Below are positions 42,395-50,600 of a DNA stretch of 54,249 bases, piece after piece. This DNA comes from Pullulanibacillus pueri (GTDB lineage: Bacteria > Bacillota > Bacilli > Bacillales > Sporolactobacillaceae): assembly GCF_014639255.1 (NCBI RefSeq), contig NZ_BMFV01000033.1, positions 1 to 54,249 on the forward strand, read 5' to 3'. Both the position numbers and the translations under genes were made by a program. The number at the start of each line of letters is the position of its first letter. Position 1 is the stretch's first letter. The notes beneath the pieces are model-generated. The model made no database searches and was not told the origin of the DNA. It saw only the letters and a program-made list of their open reading frames with translations.

Positions 42395-43363
42395 TTAACC
42401 CTTTGGGCCGTATAAGTTTAACCTCTCAAGTAAACCTTTCAAAACCTCTTCTGGCACTTCCCTGACCTCGATATCTTCACCGAGGAAAAGCAGCCAATTT
42501 GTAATTTCAGTCAATTCCTCTGGATTATTCACATTGATAAACATCTTTAAAATGGCGGTGGCTTGATAAGGATCGGTGTAGGAAATGGAAACCTTTAAAG
42601 GATGGTATTTTTTGAACTGGGCGATTGCTTTTGGACCGAGTTCAAGGACAAGGTTGATCGCCTCTTCTTGCTTATTTAGTTTTTCTAACATCTTTTTCTT
42701 ACTTAATCTTTTTTTGGTCGGGAAGGGTTCGACATGAATAAGATGATCAACGGGAAAAATCATCTTCTTTTCCTCGTTTAAGTGAAAGCCTTCGATCAGC
42801 CACATACTTTTTTCCTTGTAAAGGTGCAAGAGATAAAGAGGAAACGACTGAGTTCCCCTCTCGGCTTCGATGATCACGAGCAAATAGCGATCTGAAAGCA
42901 GTGCTTGGATGAGTTCTTCTAACATGGGGTGAGGAAGATCTGACAACTCGAGCAGATCGGGATTATTGGGGTTAGTCCCCTCAAAAAGCAAAACCTCATT
43001 TAAAATGAGCAGATCCTCTTGCTGATTTTCTGAAATAAGGCCCAGTAATTTTTCCGCCAAAGACTGGCGACTCTTGAGATAAGGGAGCTGTTGATTTCGT
43101 GTGGCCATAAAGGCAATAAAAAGAGCTTTAAGCTCATTATCTGTGAAATGAACATCAGGTAGGACAGCGTTCCGCATGACGAAATAGCCCCCGTCCCGCC
43201 CAACTTCAGCGACAAGCGGCATACCCATGGCCTCTATTTCTCGAATGTCTCTTATCGCTGTTGAACGCGAGATATTAAATTCTCTCATGATTTCAGAAAT
43301 GGTAAAGTGGGCACGATTGTTGATATAGCGCATAATGGTATTAATTCGTTCAATTTTTTTCAT
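42395..43363 (-). CDS. YafY/DeoR-type WYL-domain regulator
   Basis: The 322-residue protein has an N-terminal DeoR-like HTH (FTISEIMREFNISRSTAIRD, then IREIEAMGMPLVAEVG) and a middle/C-terminal WYL-like ligand domain (about 140-220) followed by a WCX-type region. It is divergent from a GyrI-like gene pair across 99 bp and probably represses that promoter. Such regulators respond to small molecules, often in stress or detoxification settings. Confidence 0.88.
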   Translation of the reverse strand: MKKIERINTIMRYINNRAHFTISEIMREFNISRSTAIRDIREIEAMGMPLVAEVGRDGGYFVMRNAVLPDVHFTDNELKALFIAFMATRNQQLPYLKSRQSLAEKLLGLISENQQEDLLILNEVLLFEGTNPNNPDLLELSDLPHPMLEELIQALLSDRYLLVIIEAERGTQSFPLYLLHLYKEKSMWLIEGFHLNEEKKMIFPVDHLIHVEPFPTKKRLSKKKMLEKLNKQEEAINLVLELGPKAIAQFKKYHPLKVSISYTDPYQATAILKMFINVNNPEELTEITNWLLFLGEDIEVREVPEEVLKGLLERLNLYGPKG

Positions 43364-43388
43364 CGGAACTCCTAAACAGTATCATTTT

Positions 43389-43416
43389 TTGACATGATTT
43401 AAAGCTATCATATAAT
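43389..43416 (+). promoter_or_regulatory. Consensus promoter of the GyrI-like gene
   Basis: TTGACA (43389-43394) and TATAAT (43411-43416), both perfect, 16 bp apart. ATCAT half-sites (about 43381 and 43407) flank the boxes and may bind the divergent regulator, which would be needed to keep so strong a promoter off. Confidence 0.85.
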
Positions 43417-43462
43417 TATCAAAGGAAGAACACAACTTTTACTTAAAGAAAGGGTTGGAAAA

Positions 43463-43942
43463 ATGACGGATTATACTTTAGAAGAAAAAGACGGCTTTAC
43501 CGTTTTAGGTTTTGGTACCGAGCTTAAAAGCGACTACACAGACTTTGCTGGCATAAGTAAGGAAAAGGCAGACTTTTGGCGGACTATCAAAGAGGACGGA
43601 ACGCTTGACACTTTAAAAGCGGTAGCCACCAATGACTACATTTTTGCCGTCAACGAAGCGGTAAATAACAAGATGATGCATTATGCTGGGGTCATGACAG
43701 ATACATCATTACCAGAGGCCACTAGAGTGATCCAATTTCCTAAGGGGGAATACCTCGTGGTTAAAGGTGAAGCGAAGACCCCAGATGAGTTGAGCGATAC
43801 ACTGACTGGTATCGCCTTTGGTCAAGCCCTACCCGAAGCAAAGGAAGTTGCCTATGTGGGTGGACCTAATACAACGGTTGAGATCGAGCAACGCGACGGT
43901 TTAGTATACGGTGAAATGTGGATTCCTGTTGTGAGGAAATAA
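43463..43942 (+). CDS. GyrI-like small-molecule-binding protein
   Basis: This 159-residue protein matches the GyrI-like/effector-binding domain (AraC E-bind fold): FTVLGFGTELKSDYTDFAGI, YAGVMTDTSLPEATRVIQFP, LVVKGEAKTP and a final YGEMWIPVVRK. Members bind cationic or hydrophobic compounds, and some sequester them or hydrolyse them. No DNA-binding domain is attached. AAGGGTTGG precedes the ATG. It is transcribed with the next gene from a perfect sigma-A promoter facing a WYL regulator. Confidence 0.83.
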   Translation: MTDYTLEEKDGFTVLGFGTELKSDYTDFAGISKEKADFWRTIKEDGTLDTLKAVATNDYIFAVNEAVNNKMMHYAGVMTDTSLPEATRVIQFPKGEYLVVKGEAKTPDELSDTLTGIAFGQALPEAKEVAYVGGPNTTVEIEQRDGLVYGEMWIPVVRK

Positions 43943-43963
43943 GAGATAAAAGGAGTAGTGGGA

Positions 43964-44428
43964 ATGTCCTATACCGTTGATTTTAAAAATGTGTCTACAG
44001 TAGGTCTAGAATCTTCACCAGTAGCAGAAGCACTTGCGGGGTTACGCGCGAATGAAGCCCGGTATTTTATGAATAAATACAAGCATGAATTTACAGTAGT
44101 ACCGGCGAGCGAAAGCCAGGAGACCCTTGACTATGTCAATCACATCTTGAAGGAAGAACGCGAGATTGAATTTGCCGCCAAACCTCTAGAAACATCACGC
44201 TTTCAAGTGGAAAATATCAAATTTGCCTACGTCTTTTATGAGGATGGTCTTGGGATCAACGTCATGTACACAGTTGATGACCCTAAGAAACGAGCCGTTG
44301 GTTTCAAGCTGTCTGAGGGGATGGACGTTCCAAAAGAGTTAGAAGGCAAGTTTAAGTTTGCTCGTCAGAAATCAAAACTCGCAGGCACCATCCGAGGCTC
44401 GTTTTTTGTTATTAAAGGAGATTATTAG
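43964..44428 (+). CDS. Unknown protein in the GyrI/WYL cluster
   Basis: The 154-residue product has no signal peptide or membrane segment; features are LRANEARYFMNKYKHEFTVV and FAYVFYEDGLGINVMYTVDD. I do not recognise a family. It follows the GyrI-like gene by 21 bp with its own AAAGGAG 8 nt before ATG 43964, so it is in the same operon. The name seen in databases may be unreliable. Confidence 0.72.
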   Translation: MSYTVDFKNVSTVGLESSPVAEALAGLRANEARYFMNKYKHEFTVVPASESQETLDYVNHILKEEREIEFAAKPLETSRFQVENIKFAYVFYEDGLGINVMYTVDDPKKRAVGFKLSEGMDVPKELEGKFKFARQKSKLAGTIRGSFFVIKGDY

Positions 44429-44590
44429 AGGAAGTCAACACAATTTATGGGAACCAATTATGAGTGATCGTCATTTACACTCTAGTAAAAATTATTTTCA
44501 CTTGTAGAAAATCTAATGGATGCGGACATATTCCTTGCTAAATTCTATTTTGCTAATAAGGAGTTAAGCAGGGGTATAGACGCATCTTTA

Positions 44591-45184
44591 TTAATATTCC
44601 TTCGCTAATAAATCTATTAACCTTTGTTTCACTGAGTCCCATTCACTATCAATAATACTGTAAAAAATATTGTCGTGAATGCTGCCATCTGCCTTTACTC
44701 TATGTTTACGAAAGGTCCCCTCTTTTGTTGCCCCTATGCGTTCAACCGCTTTTTGAGAACGCAAATTTTGTCCACTCACTGAAAATTGGACACGAATGAC
44801 CTTCAAGTCTTCAAAACAATACTTAAGTAATAAAAATTTGCACTCGGTATTGACCTTTGTTCTCCAAACTTCTGGTGATAGCCACGTCCATCCTATTTCA
44901 ACATTTCGATTGACTCTATCAATATCACCAATACGGGTTGTCCCTACGACTTGACCTGTCACCTTATCCATAATAATAAAAGGGATTTGTTTACCTTCCT
45001 TTTTACTCTCAACAGCCGTGATTAATAGTTGTTCCAAATCATCCACCGTATTAACTTCTCGCCAAGTATACTTCCATACTTCAGGACTTTGTAAAGCCTC
45101 AAACAATGATTCCTTATATGTGATATCAAGAGGAATGAGCGAAACCGTACTTCCTTCTAGAGTTATCTCTTTATTCATTGCCAT
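44591..45184 (-). CDS. GNAT acetyltransferase (RimJ/RimL type)
   Basis: The 197-residue protein shows EGSTVSLIPLDITYKESLFE, WTWLSPEVWRTKVNTECKFL and QNLRSQKAVERIGATKEGTF, matching RimJ/RimL-like GNATs. GGGAGG lies upstream of ATG 45184; the ATG at 45217 has none. The substrate is unknown. In the conserved region WRTKVNTE replaces the usual acetyl-CoA loop RGxGxA, a variant seen in one subgroup of this family. Confidence 0.82.
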   Translation of the reverse strand: MAMNKEITLEGSTVSLIPLDITYKESLFEALQSPEVWKYTWREVNTVDDLEQLLITAVESKKEGKQIPFIIMDKVTGQVVGTTRIGDIDRVNRNVEIGWTWLSPEVWRTKVNTECKFLLLKYCFEDLKVIRVQFSVSGQNLRSQKAVERIGATKEGTFRKHRVKADGSIHDNIFYSIIDSEWDSVKQRLIDLLAKEY

Positions 45185-45326
45185 CGTTGTTTCCTCCCTT
45201 TCTGCCTCAATAGCCAACGAGCAACAGTATCTATAAATGCCGTACGATTATGTGTTTCTCCTCTTTGAAGGAACCCTACGCGTTTAACACCTATGTAGAT
45301 GATGAATAGTCAGGCATTGCACTTAA

Positions 45327-45767
45327 CTAATGAATTAATGACGCTCTTAATGTATTCACGCCATTTTCCAAGTATCCTTTTAAACACGTTAGTGTATACA
45401 CCCAACCTTCTTTTTGTCCCATCATTTTGTTTACGATTTCTGGGTCATCTTCTTTCAAACCTGATTCATTTACTTCTATAATCGTGGTCGAATGATCCAA
45501 CTCAATGAGTTTTATATTAACAACAGTTTCTTGCCCGTCTTCTCCCCACGAGAATACGATTTCCTTATTTTCAACTACTTTTAATACCTTAATATCTCCT
45601 TGAGCATTGTATTCATCATAGCTCAAGGTAATGATTTTCCCTTGTTCCCAACCTTCAGAGCTCCTTGAGAACCAGAAGTTCCCGATTTTTTCAGGATTCA
45701 CTATCGCTTCAAAAACATCACTTGCTGGCTTTAATATTTTCATTTTCGTAGAGACTTGAGTGTTCAT
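45327..45767 (-). CDS. SRPBCC/AHSA1-type protein
   Basis: The 146-residue protein has the START-like (AHSA1) pattern: KPASDVFEAIVNPEKIGNFW, then VLKVVENKEIVFSWGED and TIIEVNESGLKEDD, ending in GWVYTLTCLKGYLENG. These small proteins bind hydrophobic ligands or assist chaperones. AAGGAG lies 9 nt before ATG 45767; the 45812 ATG has none. Single gene. Confidence 0.86.
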   Translation of the reverse strand: MNTQVSTKMKILKPASDVFEAIVNPEKIGNFWFSRSSEGWEQGKIITLSYDEYNAQGDIKVLKVVENKEIVFSWGEDGQETVVNIKLIELDHSTTIIEVNESGLKEDDPEIVNKMMGQKEGWVYTLTCLKGYLENGVNTLRASLIH

Positions 45768-45878
45768 ATAAAACAACTCCTTGTTAATATTTATAATGTT
45801 AATAATATTCAAGCAACAATCCTGAGTAATAAAGTCTTATTTTAAAGGAAAGAGAAATAGCCCCTCGAAGTGACAACA

Positions 45879-46121
45879 TTAATTTAATGATCTTTGCTTT
45901 CTCCCAAAAACAAAAGTCAGCCACAATAAAAATATTGGGATTAAAGCCACTAATCTCCAACCGTTCTCAGCTCCATTGAAGTAGTACGCTATGGGTAAAA
46001 ATGCTATAAGACTTACCAGCATCGAAATCCAAGAGGTTTTAAATACACCGTAAATGAAAGTCGCTATTGAAATCACTAATGATATTTGCCATAGGAGTAC
46101 TATCCAATTAAATGTCCCCAT
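45879..46121 (-). CDS. Small membrane protein, 80 residues
   Basis: Three hydrophobic segments (about 7-27, 31-48, 57-73) and a basic C-terminus (RKQRSLN). GGGGAAG lies 4 nt before the ATG. The family is unknown to me; similar small membrane proteins are common next to stress genes. Confidence 0.65.
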   Translation of the reverse strand: MGTFNWIVLLWQISLVISIATFIYGVFKTSWISMLVSLIAFLPIAYYFNGAENGWRLVALIPIFLLWLTFVFGRKQRSLN

Positions 46122-46276
46122 TATACTTCCCCTATAATTTTGTGGATGTCATCATTAATCCTCATCCGACTTTTAAACCATGAGCTTAATTATAAAATTC
46201 ACACTCTTTATATTAGATTTTATCACATTATACCCCTATCCTAATAACGAATTTAAAACAGGAAGAACAAGAGATA

Positions 46277-46328
46277 AAAGAAAAGGCCCCAAAATCGGAA
46301 AAAGCATTTTTCACGAAGCTAGGGCTGG
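46277..46328 (-). terminator. Terminator-like repeat, copy C
   Basis: Minus-strand GCCCTAGCTTCGTGAAAAA and TTTTTCCGATTTTGGGGCC pair imperfectly, followed by TTTTCTTTT. It shares the TCGTGAA/TTTCCGA block with copies A (36511) and B (48985). It does not directly follow a gene; it lies about 140 bp downstream of the orphan antitoxin-like RNA in the same direction. Confidence 0.6.
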
Positions 46329-46465
46329 TAAGGCAAAATTTATTTGACATAAAAATGTGATTTTCGCAGGAGGAAAAAACAGTTAAACTGTTAGAGGAAG
46401 TAAGTCTCATTGAATGACTCACCACTTAACACCTATACGAATGGTTTAAAATCAATAAAAACCAC

Positions 46466-46613
46466 AAAAAATAATCCCTCATGTGCTTTAGCCAGGCCTT
46501 GAGGGATTATTTTTCCTTATACGCCTAGCCCCTCTTGATGGGTTAGGTCTATTGTAACCGCCCACGTTCCAGCATGTGGCGGTCTTTATTAGTTATGACT
46601 GAATATTTTATCT
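46466..46613 (-). ncRNA. Orphan RatA-like RNA without a toxin gene
   Basis: An RNA of about 148 nt runs from an extended -10 (TGCTATAAT, TATAAT at 46620-46625) to a terminator with a 12-bp stem (AATAATCCCTCA/TGAGGGATTATT) and T6. It shares CCGCC, CAATAGACCTAACCCATCAA, GGGGCTAGGC and GGCTAAAGCACA in the same order and spacing with the RNA at 14791. The convergent position where a toxin should lie (about 46370-46470, plus strand) has no YESLM frame; only an in-frame KNNPSCA tail remains, forced by the terminator sequence. Confidence 0.72.
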
Positions 46614-46782
46614 ATAAGCATTATAGCATAATGATAACGTTTATGCATCATGAGCAGTTTTTAAACTAAAGCTTAGTACTGTAACAGAATCGAATAGCCT
46701 CGTCATCCATTTCGCCATGTCTTTTTAATATAATCTCTTTTTCAAAGTGATAGGAGATGGGTTCAACACAAGTCCTTATTTA

Positions 46783-47058
46783 TTATAATCTTATAATAAC
46801 CTCTGTCCCGTTCTTCTCTTTTACTTCCACGATTGTTAATCCTTTATAATAACGGACTGTTTTTAAGAATTCCTTCATTACTTTTTGATCAATCGAGTCT
46901 AGGAGGAAGGGCTCTAATTGGCCTTTTCTATCGAGTGACCGATTAATCACTTTATAAAAGACACGTGAAGATATGACACGCCCACCGAATCGCAAGAAGA
47001 TATATGGAATGGGGAAGGTAAACCGTTTATTGTTTAATTTTAACTTAATTTTAATCAT
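46783..47058 (-). CDS. Small protein in the DUF2089 operon
   Basis: The 91-residue protein is basic at the N-terminus (IKLKLNNKRFTFPIPYIFL) and ends in VEVKEKNGTEVIIRL. It has no clear membrane segment. ATG 47058 or GTG 47067, overlapping the upstream stop, are both possible. It is the third gene of the operon and is unrecognised; the ending resembles that of the upstream protein (TSPNGENVSVIIE), suggesting related C-terminal domains. Confidence 0.65.
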   Translation of the reverse strand: MIKIKLKLNNKRFTFPIPYIFLRFGGRVISSRVFYKVINRSLDRKGQLEPFLLDSIDQKVMKEFLKTVRYYKGLTIVEVKEKNGTEVIIRL

Positions 47059-47063
47059 ATCGC

Positions 47064-47456
47064 TCACTCAATAATAACGGAGACATTTTCACCATTTGGG
47101 CTTGTTACTTCCACAATTTGTCCAGTCATTTCATTTTCGATAGCTTCTAAGATAAGCTCAATGTCCTGAGAGTTAATATCTTTAATGTATTTAGCAGACT
47201 CTGGAATTTTTTCGGCAATGCTTAGCCCTGTTCTTAAACCGACCTTGATTAAACGCACAGGTAAATTTACCTTAACATTATCCCCTTCTTCCGACGAAAC
47301 ACGAATTTTCAATGTTTTATCTAGGTAATCAGAAGAGGGGTTATGAGAAGCTGTTGTCTCTTTTTCATTGAGTACTGCAATGAGTTCAGAGGCCTTTTCA
47401 GAATCAATCTTTCCTTCTTGAACCATGGTTATCACTTTTAAAATTTCCTCTTTCAT
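47064..47456 (-). CDS. SHOCT-like/YvlB-type N-terminal domain protein
   Basis: The 130-residue protein starts with a helical pair (EILKVITMVQEGKIDSEKAS) like the SHOCT-like N-terminus of YvlB/LiaX-type proteins and then has a soluble domain (LKIRVSSEEGDNVKVNLPVR). These accompany DUF2089 regulators and respond to envelope stress in relatives. AAAGGAG precedes the ATG. Second gene of a three-gene operon, 25 bp after DUF2089. Confidence 0.75.
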   Translation of the reverse strand: MKEEILKVITMVQEGKIDSEKASELIAVLNEKETTASHNPSSDYLDKTLKIRVSSEEGDNVKVNLPVRLIKVGLRTGLSIAEKIPESAKYIKDINSQDIELILEAIENEMTGQIVEVTSPNGENVSVIIE

Positions 47457-47481
47457 AGTGACAAGCTCCTTTGTTAGTGGA

Positions 47482-47847
47482 TTATAAATCCTTTTTTAGC
47501 ATTTTTATCGCTTCATCAGGGGTAATTTCCCCAGCTTCTAACATCGAAATAACTTTACTTTCACTCTCTTGACTTTTCTGTTTTGTATACCCAAGACCCT
47601 CAACAATGTCATTTAATTTTGCCCGTACAGTGGGATAAGAAATGCCGAGTTCCTTTTCAACTTCTTTTATATTTCCACGGCACTTTAGGAATGTTTCAAC
47701 AAAGTAAAGCTGTTCTTGGGAAAGAGAGGCGAGTTTCGATAGCTGAAATTCATTTTCAATCGTTGTATGACAGTGGGTACATTGCAATTTAGTAATTGTC
47801 AATGCTTCATTGCATACTGGACAAGTCGTAAGCATTGGATAGCTCAT
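47482..47847 (-). CDS. DUF2089 zinc-ribbon/HTH regulator
   Basis: This 121-residue protein has an N-terminal zinc ribbon (CPVC...CTHCHT), a helix-turn-helix-like middle (EKELGISYPTVRAKLNDIVE) and a short C-terminal helix pair (MLEAGEITPDEAIKMLKKDL) like the SHOCT motif. DUF2089 proteins are thought to be transcriptional regulators. ATG 47847 has AAGGGTG 5 nt upstream. It is the first gene of an operon with the SHOCT-like protein and probably autoregulates the AT-rich promoter. Confidence 0.85.
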   Translation of the reverse strand: MSYPMLTTCPVCNEALTITKLQCTHCHTTIENEFQLSKLASLSQEQLYFVETFLKCRGNIKEVEKELGISYPTVRAKLNDIVEGLGYTKQKSQESESKVISMLEAGEITPDEAIKMLKKDL

Positions 47848-47874
47848 AATAACACCCTTCATTATTTTGTTAAA

Positions 47875-47903
47875 ATTATATATAAAAAAATTAATAAAAT
47901 CAA
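47875..47903 (-). promoter_or_regulatory. Promoter of the DUF2089 operon
   Basis: Minus-strand TTGATT (47898-47903), a 17-bp spacer of mostly A and T, and a perfect TATAAT (47875-47880). Further ATTAA-rich direct and inverted repeats continue to about 47955. Confidence 0.75.
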
Positions 47904-48152
47904 CATCTTTTATTAAAAAAATTAATTTTGTTATTGATATTGTTAATTGTTATTTTGAGCAACTTAACCACCAAGTCCTTATAGGAATATGTCAACATAA
48001 AAAAAAGCTCCATTATTAGAAGCCACTTACATTTGTATTGATGTTACCTTTGAGAAAAAGTTTAAATTCTATTCATTTGTTCGCCGATATATCTGTAATC
48101 TGACAGTTTAGCAAAATATATTCAAATGTAAAAATAGAAACATACCTTAGAT

Positions 48153-48626
48153 TCACTTGAGTGTGAGAATAAACTCTTCCACATCTTCGCCACGTGCATT
48201 CGAAAACCCACTACCCTCACCAGTGAGCATGAATCCACATTTCTTGAGAACTCTGAGAGATCCAATATTGTCTTTTGCTGCGCGAGCATAAAGCGGACGA
48301 ATTGTAACATATTTTAAAAATTCCTGTAAAGCCTTAGTTGCAATCCCTTTTCCCCAAAATTCCTTTCCAATCCAATAGCTAACCTCTTGCTCCCCAAATT
48401 GCTCGAAACTTGAAATATTCCCAACTACAGTTTCTTCGACAAGGATTGTTTGCTTAATAATGTTCTCACTCATAAGAACTTTGTTCCAGTGTGAAATGAA
48501 GCCATCCCAATCACTGGGATCTTTACTTGTAAAGGCAGCCATATAATTGGCTTCAGGATTCTGTTGGTAGTTAAAAAAAATACGAAGATCATCCTCAATC
48601 ACATTCCGAAGTAGTATGTTACTCAT
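48153..48626 (-). CDS. GNAT acetyltransferase
   Basis: The 157-residue protein has EQEVSYWIGKEFWGKGIATK (acetyl-CoA loop) and KDNIGSLRVLKKCGFMLTGE, the usual GNAT order. GGGAGCG lies 5 nt before ATG 48626. Substrate unknown. Single gene. Confidence 0.83.
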   Translation of the reverse strand: MSNILLRNVIEDDLRIFFNYQQNPEANYMAAFTSKDPSDWDGFISHWNKVLMSENIIKQTILVEETVVGNISSFEQFGEQEVSYWIGKEFWGKGIATKALQEFLKYVTIRPLYARAAKDNIGSLRVLKKCGFMLTGEGSGFSNARGEDVEEFILTLK

Positions 48627-48926
48627 CAAAACGCTCCCTTCGTTCTTTACTTCATCATAACAAACGTGTGTTCCTATTTCGACAGATTTTCCGAATAATT
48701 CAACATGCTTTAATTATATTGTACTCATATAAAACACAATTGCATTTATACAATGATTTTAAATTGTAGAGTAGAGGTAAAGATAAGAAGTAGGATAAGG
48801 GTGATCCATACTTTTTCTCACGTATTTCTTCACTATTATATACGGTGTTTTTTCTTCAATCTTCTATGTGGGATGCCTTTTCATGTTTTTACCCATTAGA
48901 AACTTGATTTATCGCTAAGCCATAAT
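48627..48926. other. Intergenic region with no recognised gene
   Basis: AT-rich, stop-dense in all frames; no promoter or hairpin stands out beyond the upstream region of the GNAT gene. Confidence 0.4.
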
Positions 48927-48981
48927 GGCAAAAACCAAAGTTGCTCTTATAAGCTCTTCCGAAAAGTTATAACCGCTGATG
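48927..48981. repeat. Degenerate dispersed repeat, copy 2
   Basis: CCAAAGTTGCTCTTATAA...CTCTTCCGAAAAGTTATAA matches 33927-33985 and 51622-51675 in order of blocks. It directly adjoins terminator repeat B. Confidence 0.4.
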
Positions 48982-48984
48982 TTA

Positions 48985-49031
48985 CAAAAAACCCCGAAAC
49001 CGGAAAAATAACTTTTCACGATCTCAGGGTT
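48985..49031 (-). terminator. Terminator-like repeat, copy B (terminates dus)
   Basis: On the minus strand AACCCTGAGATCG pairs with CGGTTTCGGGGTT at all 13 positions when G-U pairs are counted, followed by TTTTTTG. TCGTGAA and TTTCCG flank the loop as in copies A and C. It begins 26 nt after the dus stop. Confidence 0.85.
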
Positions 49032-49056
49032 GAAAATGATGGACTGTTTTGACACC

Positions 49057-50067
49057 TTAGTTTTCTGTTAGAGAGTTATACTCTGTGGGACAAGGAACCT
49101 GTCCCTCCGTCCCATCCCAGCGATCGAGCAATGTGCGCACTTCGTCTGTAGACTTCGTGTCCATCAACTCATTTCGCAATTCACTCGCCCCTCGAAATCC
49201 TTTAACATATATCTTAAAAAAGCGAAGAAGATGTTTGAATGGACGTGGCTCAAATTCCTTTGAATATTTATCATGAAGATCCAGCTGCAATCTTAGGAGC
49301 TCAAGGAATTCCTCACTGCCATGCTCTTTCGGCTCTTTTTCAAAGGCAAATGGATTCTTAAAGATACCCCGTCCGATCATGATCCCATCCACGCCATATT
49401 GCTGAACAAGCTCCAAACCCGTTTGACGGTCAGGAATATCACCATTGATCGTCAATAGTGTATCAGGTGCTACTTCATCACGAAGTTTCTTAATCTCCGG
49501 AATCAGCTCCCAATGGGCATCGAATTTGCTCATCTCCTTTCTTGTCCGCAGATGTATGGAAAGATTCACAATGTCCTGCTTCAATATATGGGTTAGCCAC
49601 TCTCGCCATTCGTCTACCTTCGTGTAACCTAGCCTTGTCTTCACACTAACAGGTAATCCTCCTGCTTTTGCCGCTTGGATGATGTCGGCAGCGACATCTG
49701 GGCGTCGGATAAGGCCGCTTCCCTTCCCTTTGCTTGCCACATTGTGGACCGGACAGCCCATATTAATATCCACGCCACTAAATCCCAGTTCCGCCATACC
49801 AATACTCATTTCCCGAAAATGTTCAGGCTGATCTCCCCATATATGGGCCACAATGGGTTGTTCATCTTCTGTAAAAGTTAGGCGCCCACGCACACTTTGC
49901 TTCCCCTCTGGATGACAATAACTCACCGTATTCGTAAACTCTGTAAAAAACACATCAGGCCTTGCCGCCTCACTCACAACATGACGAAAAACAACATCCG
50001 TCACATCTTCCATAGGTGCAAGTATAAAAAATGGTCGTGGCAAATCACGCCAAAAATTATCGATCAT
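49057..50067 (-). CDS. tRNA-dihydrouridine synthase (Dus family)
   Basis: The 336-residue FMN enzyme has LAPMEDVTD near 17-25, NMGCPVHNVASKGKGSGLIR with catalytic Cys105, and GIMIGRGIFKNPF. It reduces uridines in tRNA D-loops. The last about 18 residues (GTEGQVPCPTEYNSLTEN) come from a 27-bp repeat at 49087 and are not part of the family, so the C-terminus appears to have been extended by repeat insertion. GTG 50073 with AAGGAG 5 nt upstream is an alternative start. Confidence 0.88.
   Translation of the reverse strand: MIDNFWRDLPRPFFILAPMEDVTDVVFRHVVSEAARPDVFFTEFTNTVSYCHPEGKQSVRGRLTFTEDEQPIVAHIWGDQPEHFREMSIGMAELGFSGVDINMGCPVHNVASKGKGSGLIRRPDVAADIIQAAKAGGLPVSVKTRLGYTKVDEWREWLTHILKQDIVNLSIHLRTRKEMSKFDAHWELIPEIKKLRDEVAPDTLLTINGDIPDRQTGLELVQQYGVDGIMIGRGIFKNPFAFEKEPKEHGSEEFLELLRLQLDLHDKYSKEFEPRPFKHLLRFFKIYVKGFRGASELRNELMDTKSTDEVRTLLDRWDGTEGQVPCPTEYNSLTEN
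49087..49113 (-). repeat. 27-bp repeat inside the dus 3' end
   Basis: Minus strand GGGACGGAGGGACAG then GTTCCTTGTCCC; 23/27 identical to 38314-38340. It codes for GTEGQVPCP. Confidence 0.85.
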
Positions 50068-50073
50068 ATTCAC

Positions 50074-50600
50074 ATTCTCTCCTTACTATATACCAGGTCA
50101 AACTTCGTCCAAAAATTCCAAAGCAAAAGCTAATGCTCCTTCTACACTTATAGCAGATTCAAGTACTTTTAATCAAACGATAGTAAATTTCGAACATTAT
50201 ATACTTTACTATGATCAAATAAATGAGGCAAAGAAAATGGAGTAGAAATATCCGTGATATCAAAGAATTGAACAGGAAAGACTGGCACTAAGACGATATG
50301 GATATCAATTGAGAGTGATTAACATTTTTTGGTGGAATTCAAACCGTTTGATTTGAGACACCTACTACAAAATGAGCGCGCTGCTTGAAAAAGCAAAGCG
50401 TGAACGGTCAACTAAAGTACAAAGCAACACGAGGCCTTGTTAAAAATAAAATATAACAGCCCAGTTTCAAAATAAATTAGGCTATTTCCTATATTTATTA
50501 TTGGATTCAACTCACCTGTGCCTCTTCTTATTCTCAACACTTCCGAACAGCTAGCATAATAAGAATCCATCTTATATTGGCTAGCTATCTTTGCAAGTGG
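50074..50600. other. Intergenic region with no recognised gene
   Basis: A plus-strand 23-codon frame near 50372 (MSALLEKAKRERSTKVQ) has no ribosome site. No hairpin, promoter or repeat stands out. Confidence 0.4.
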
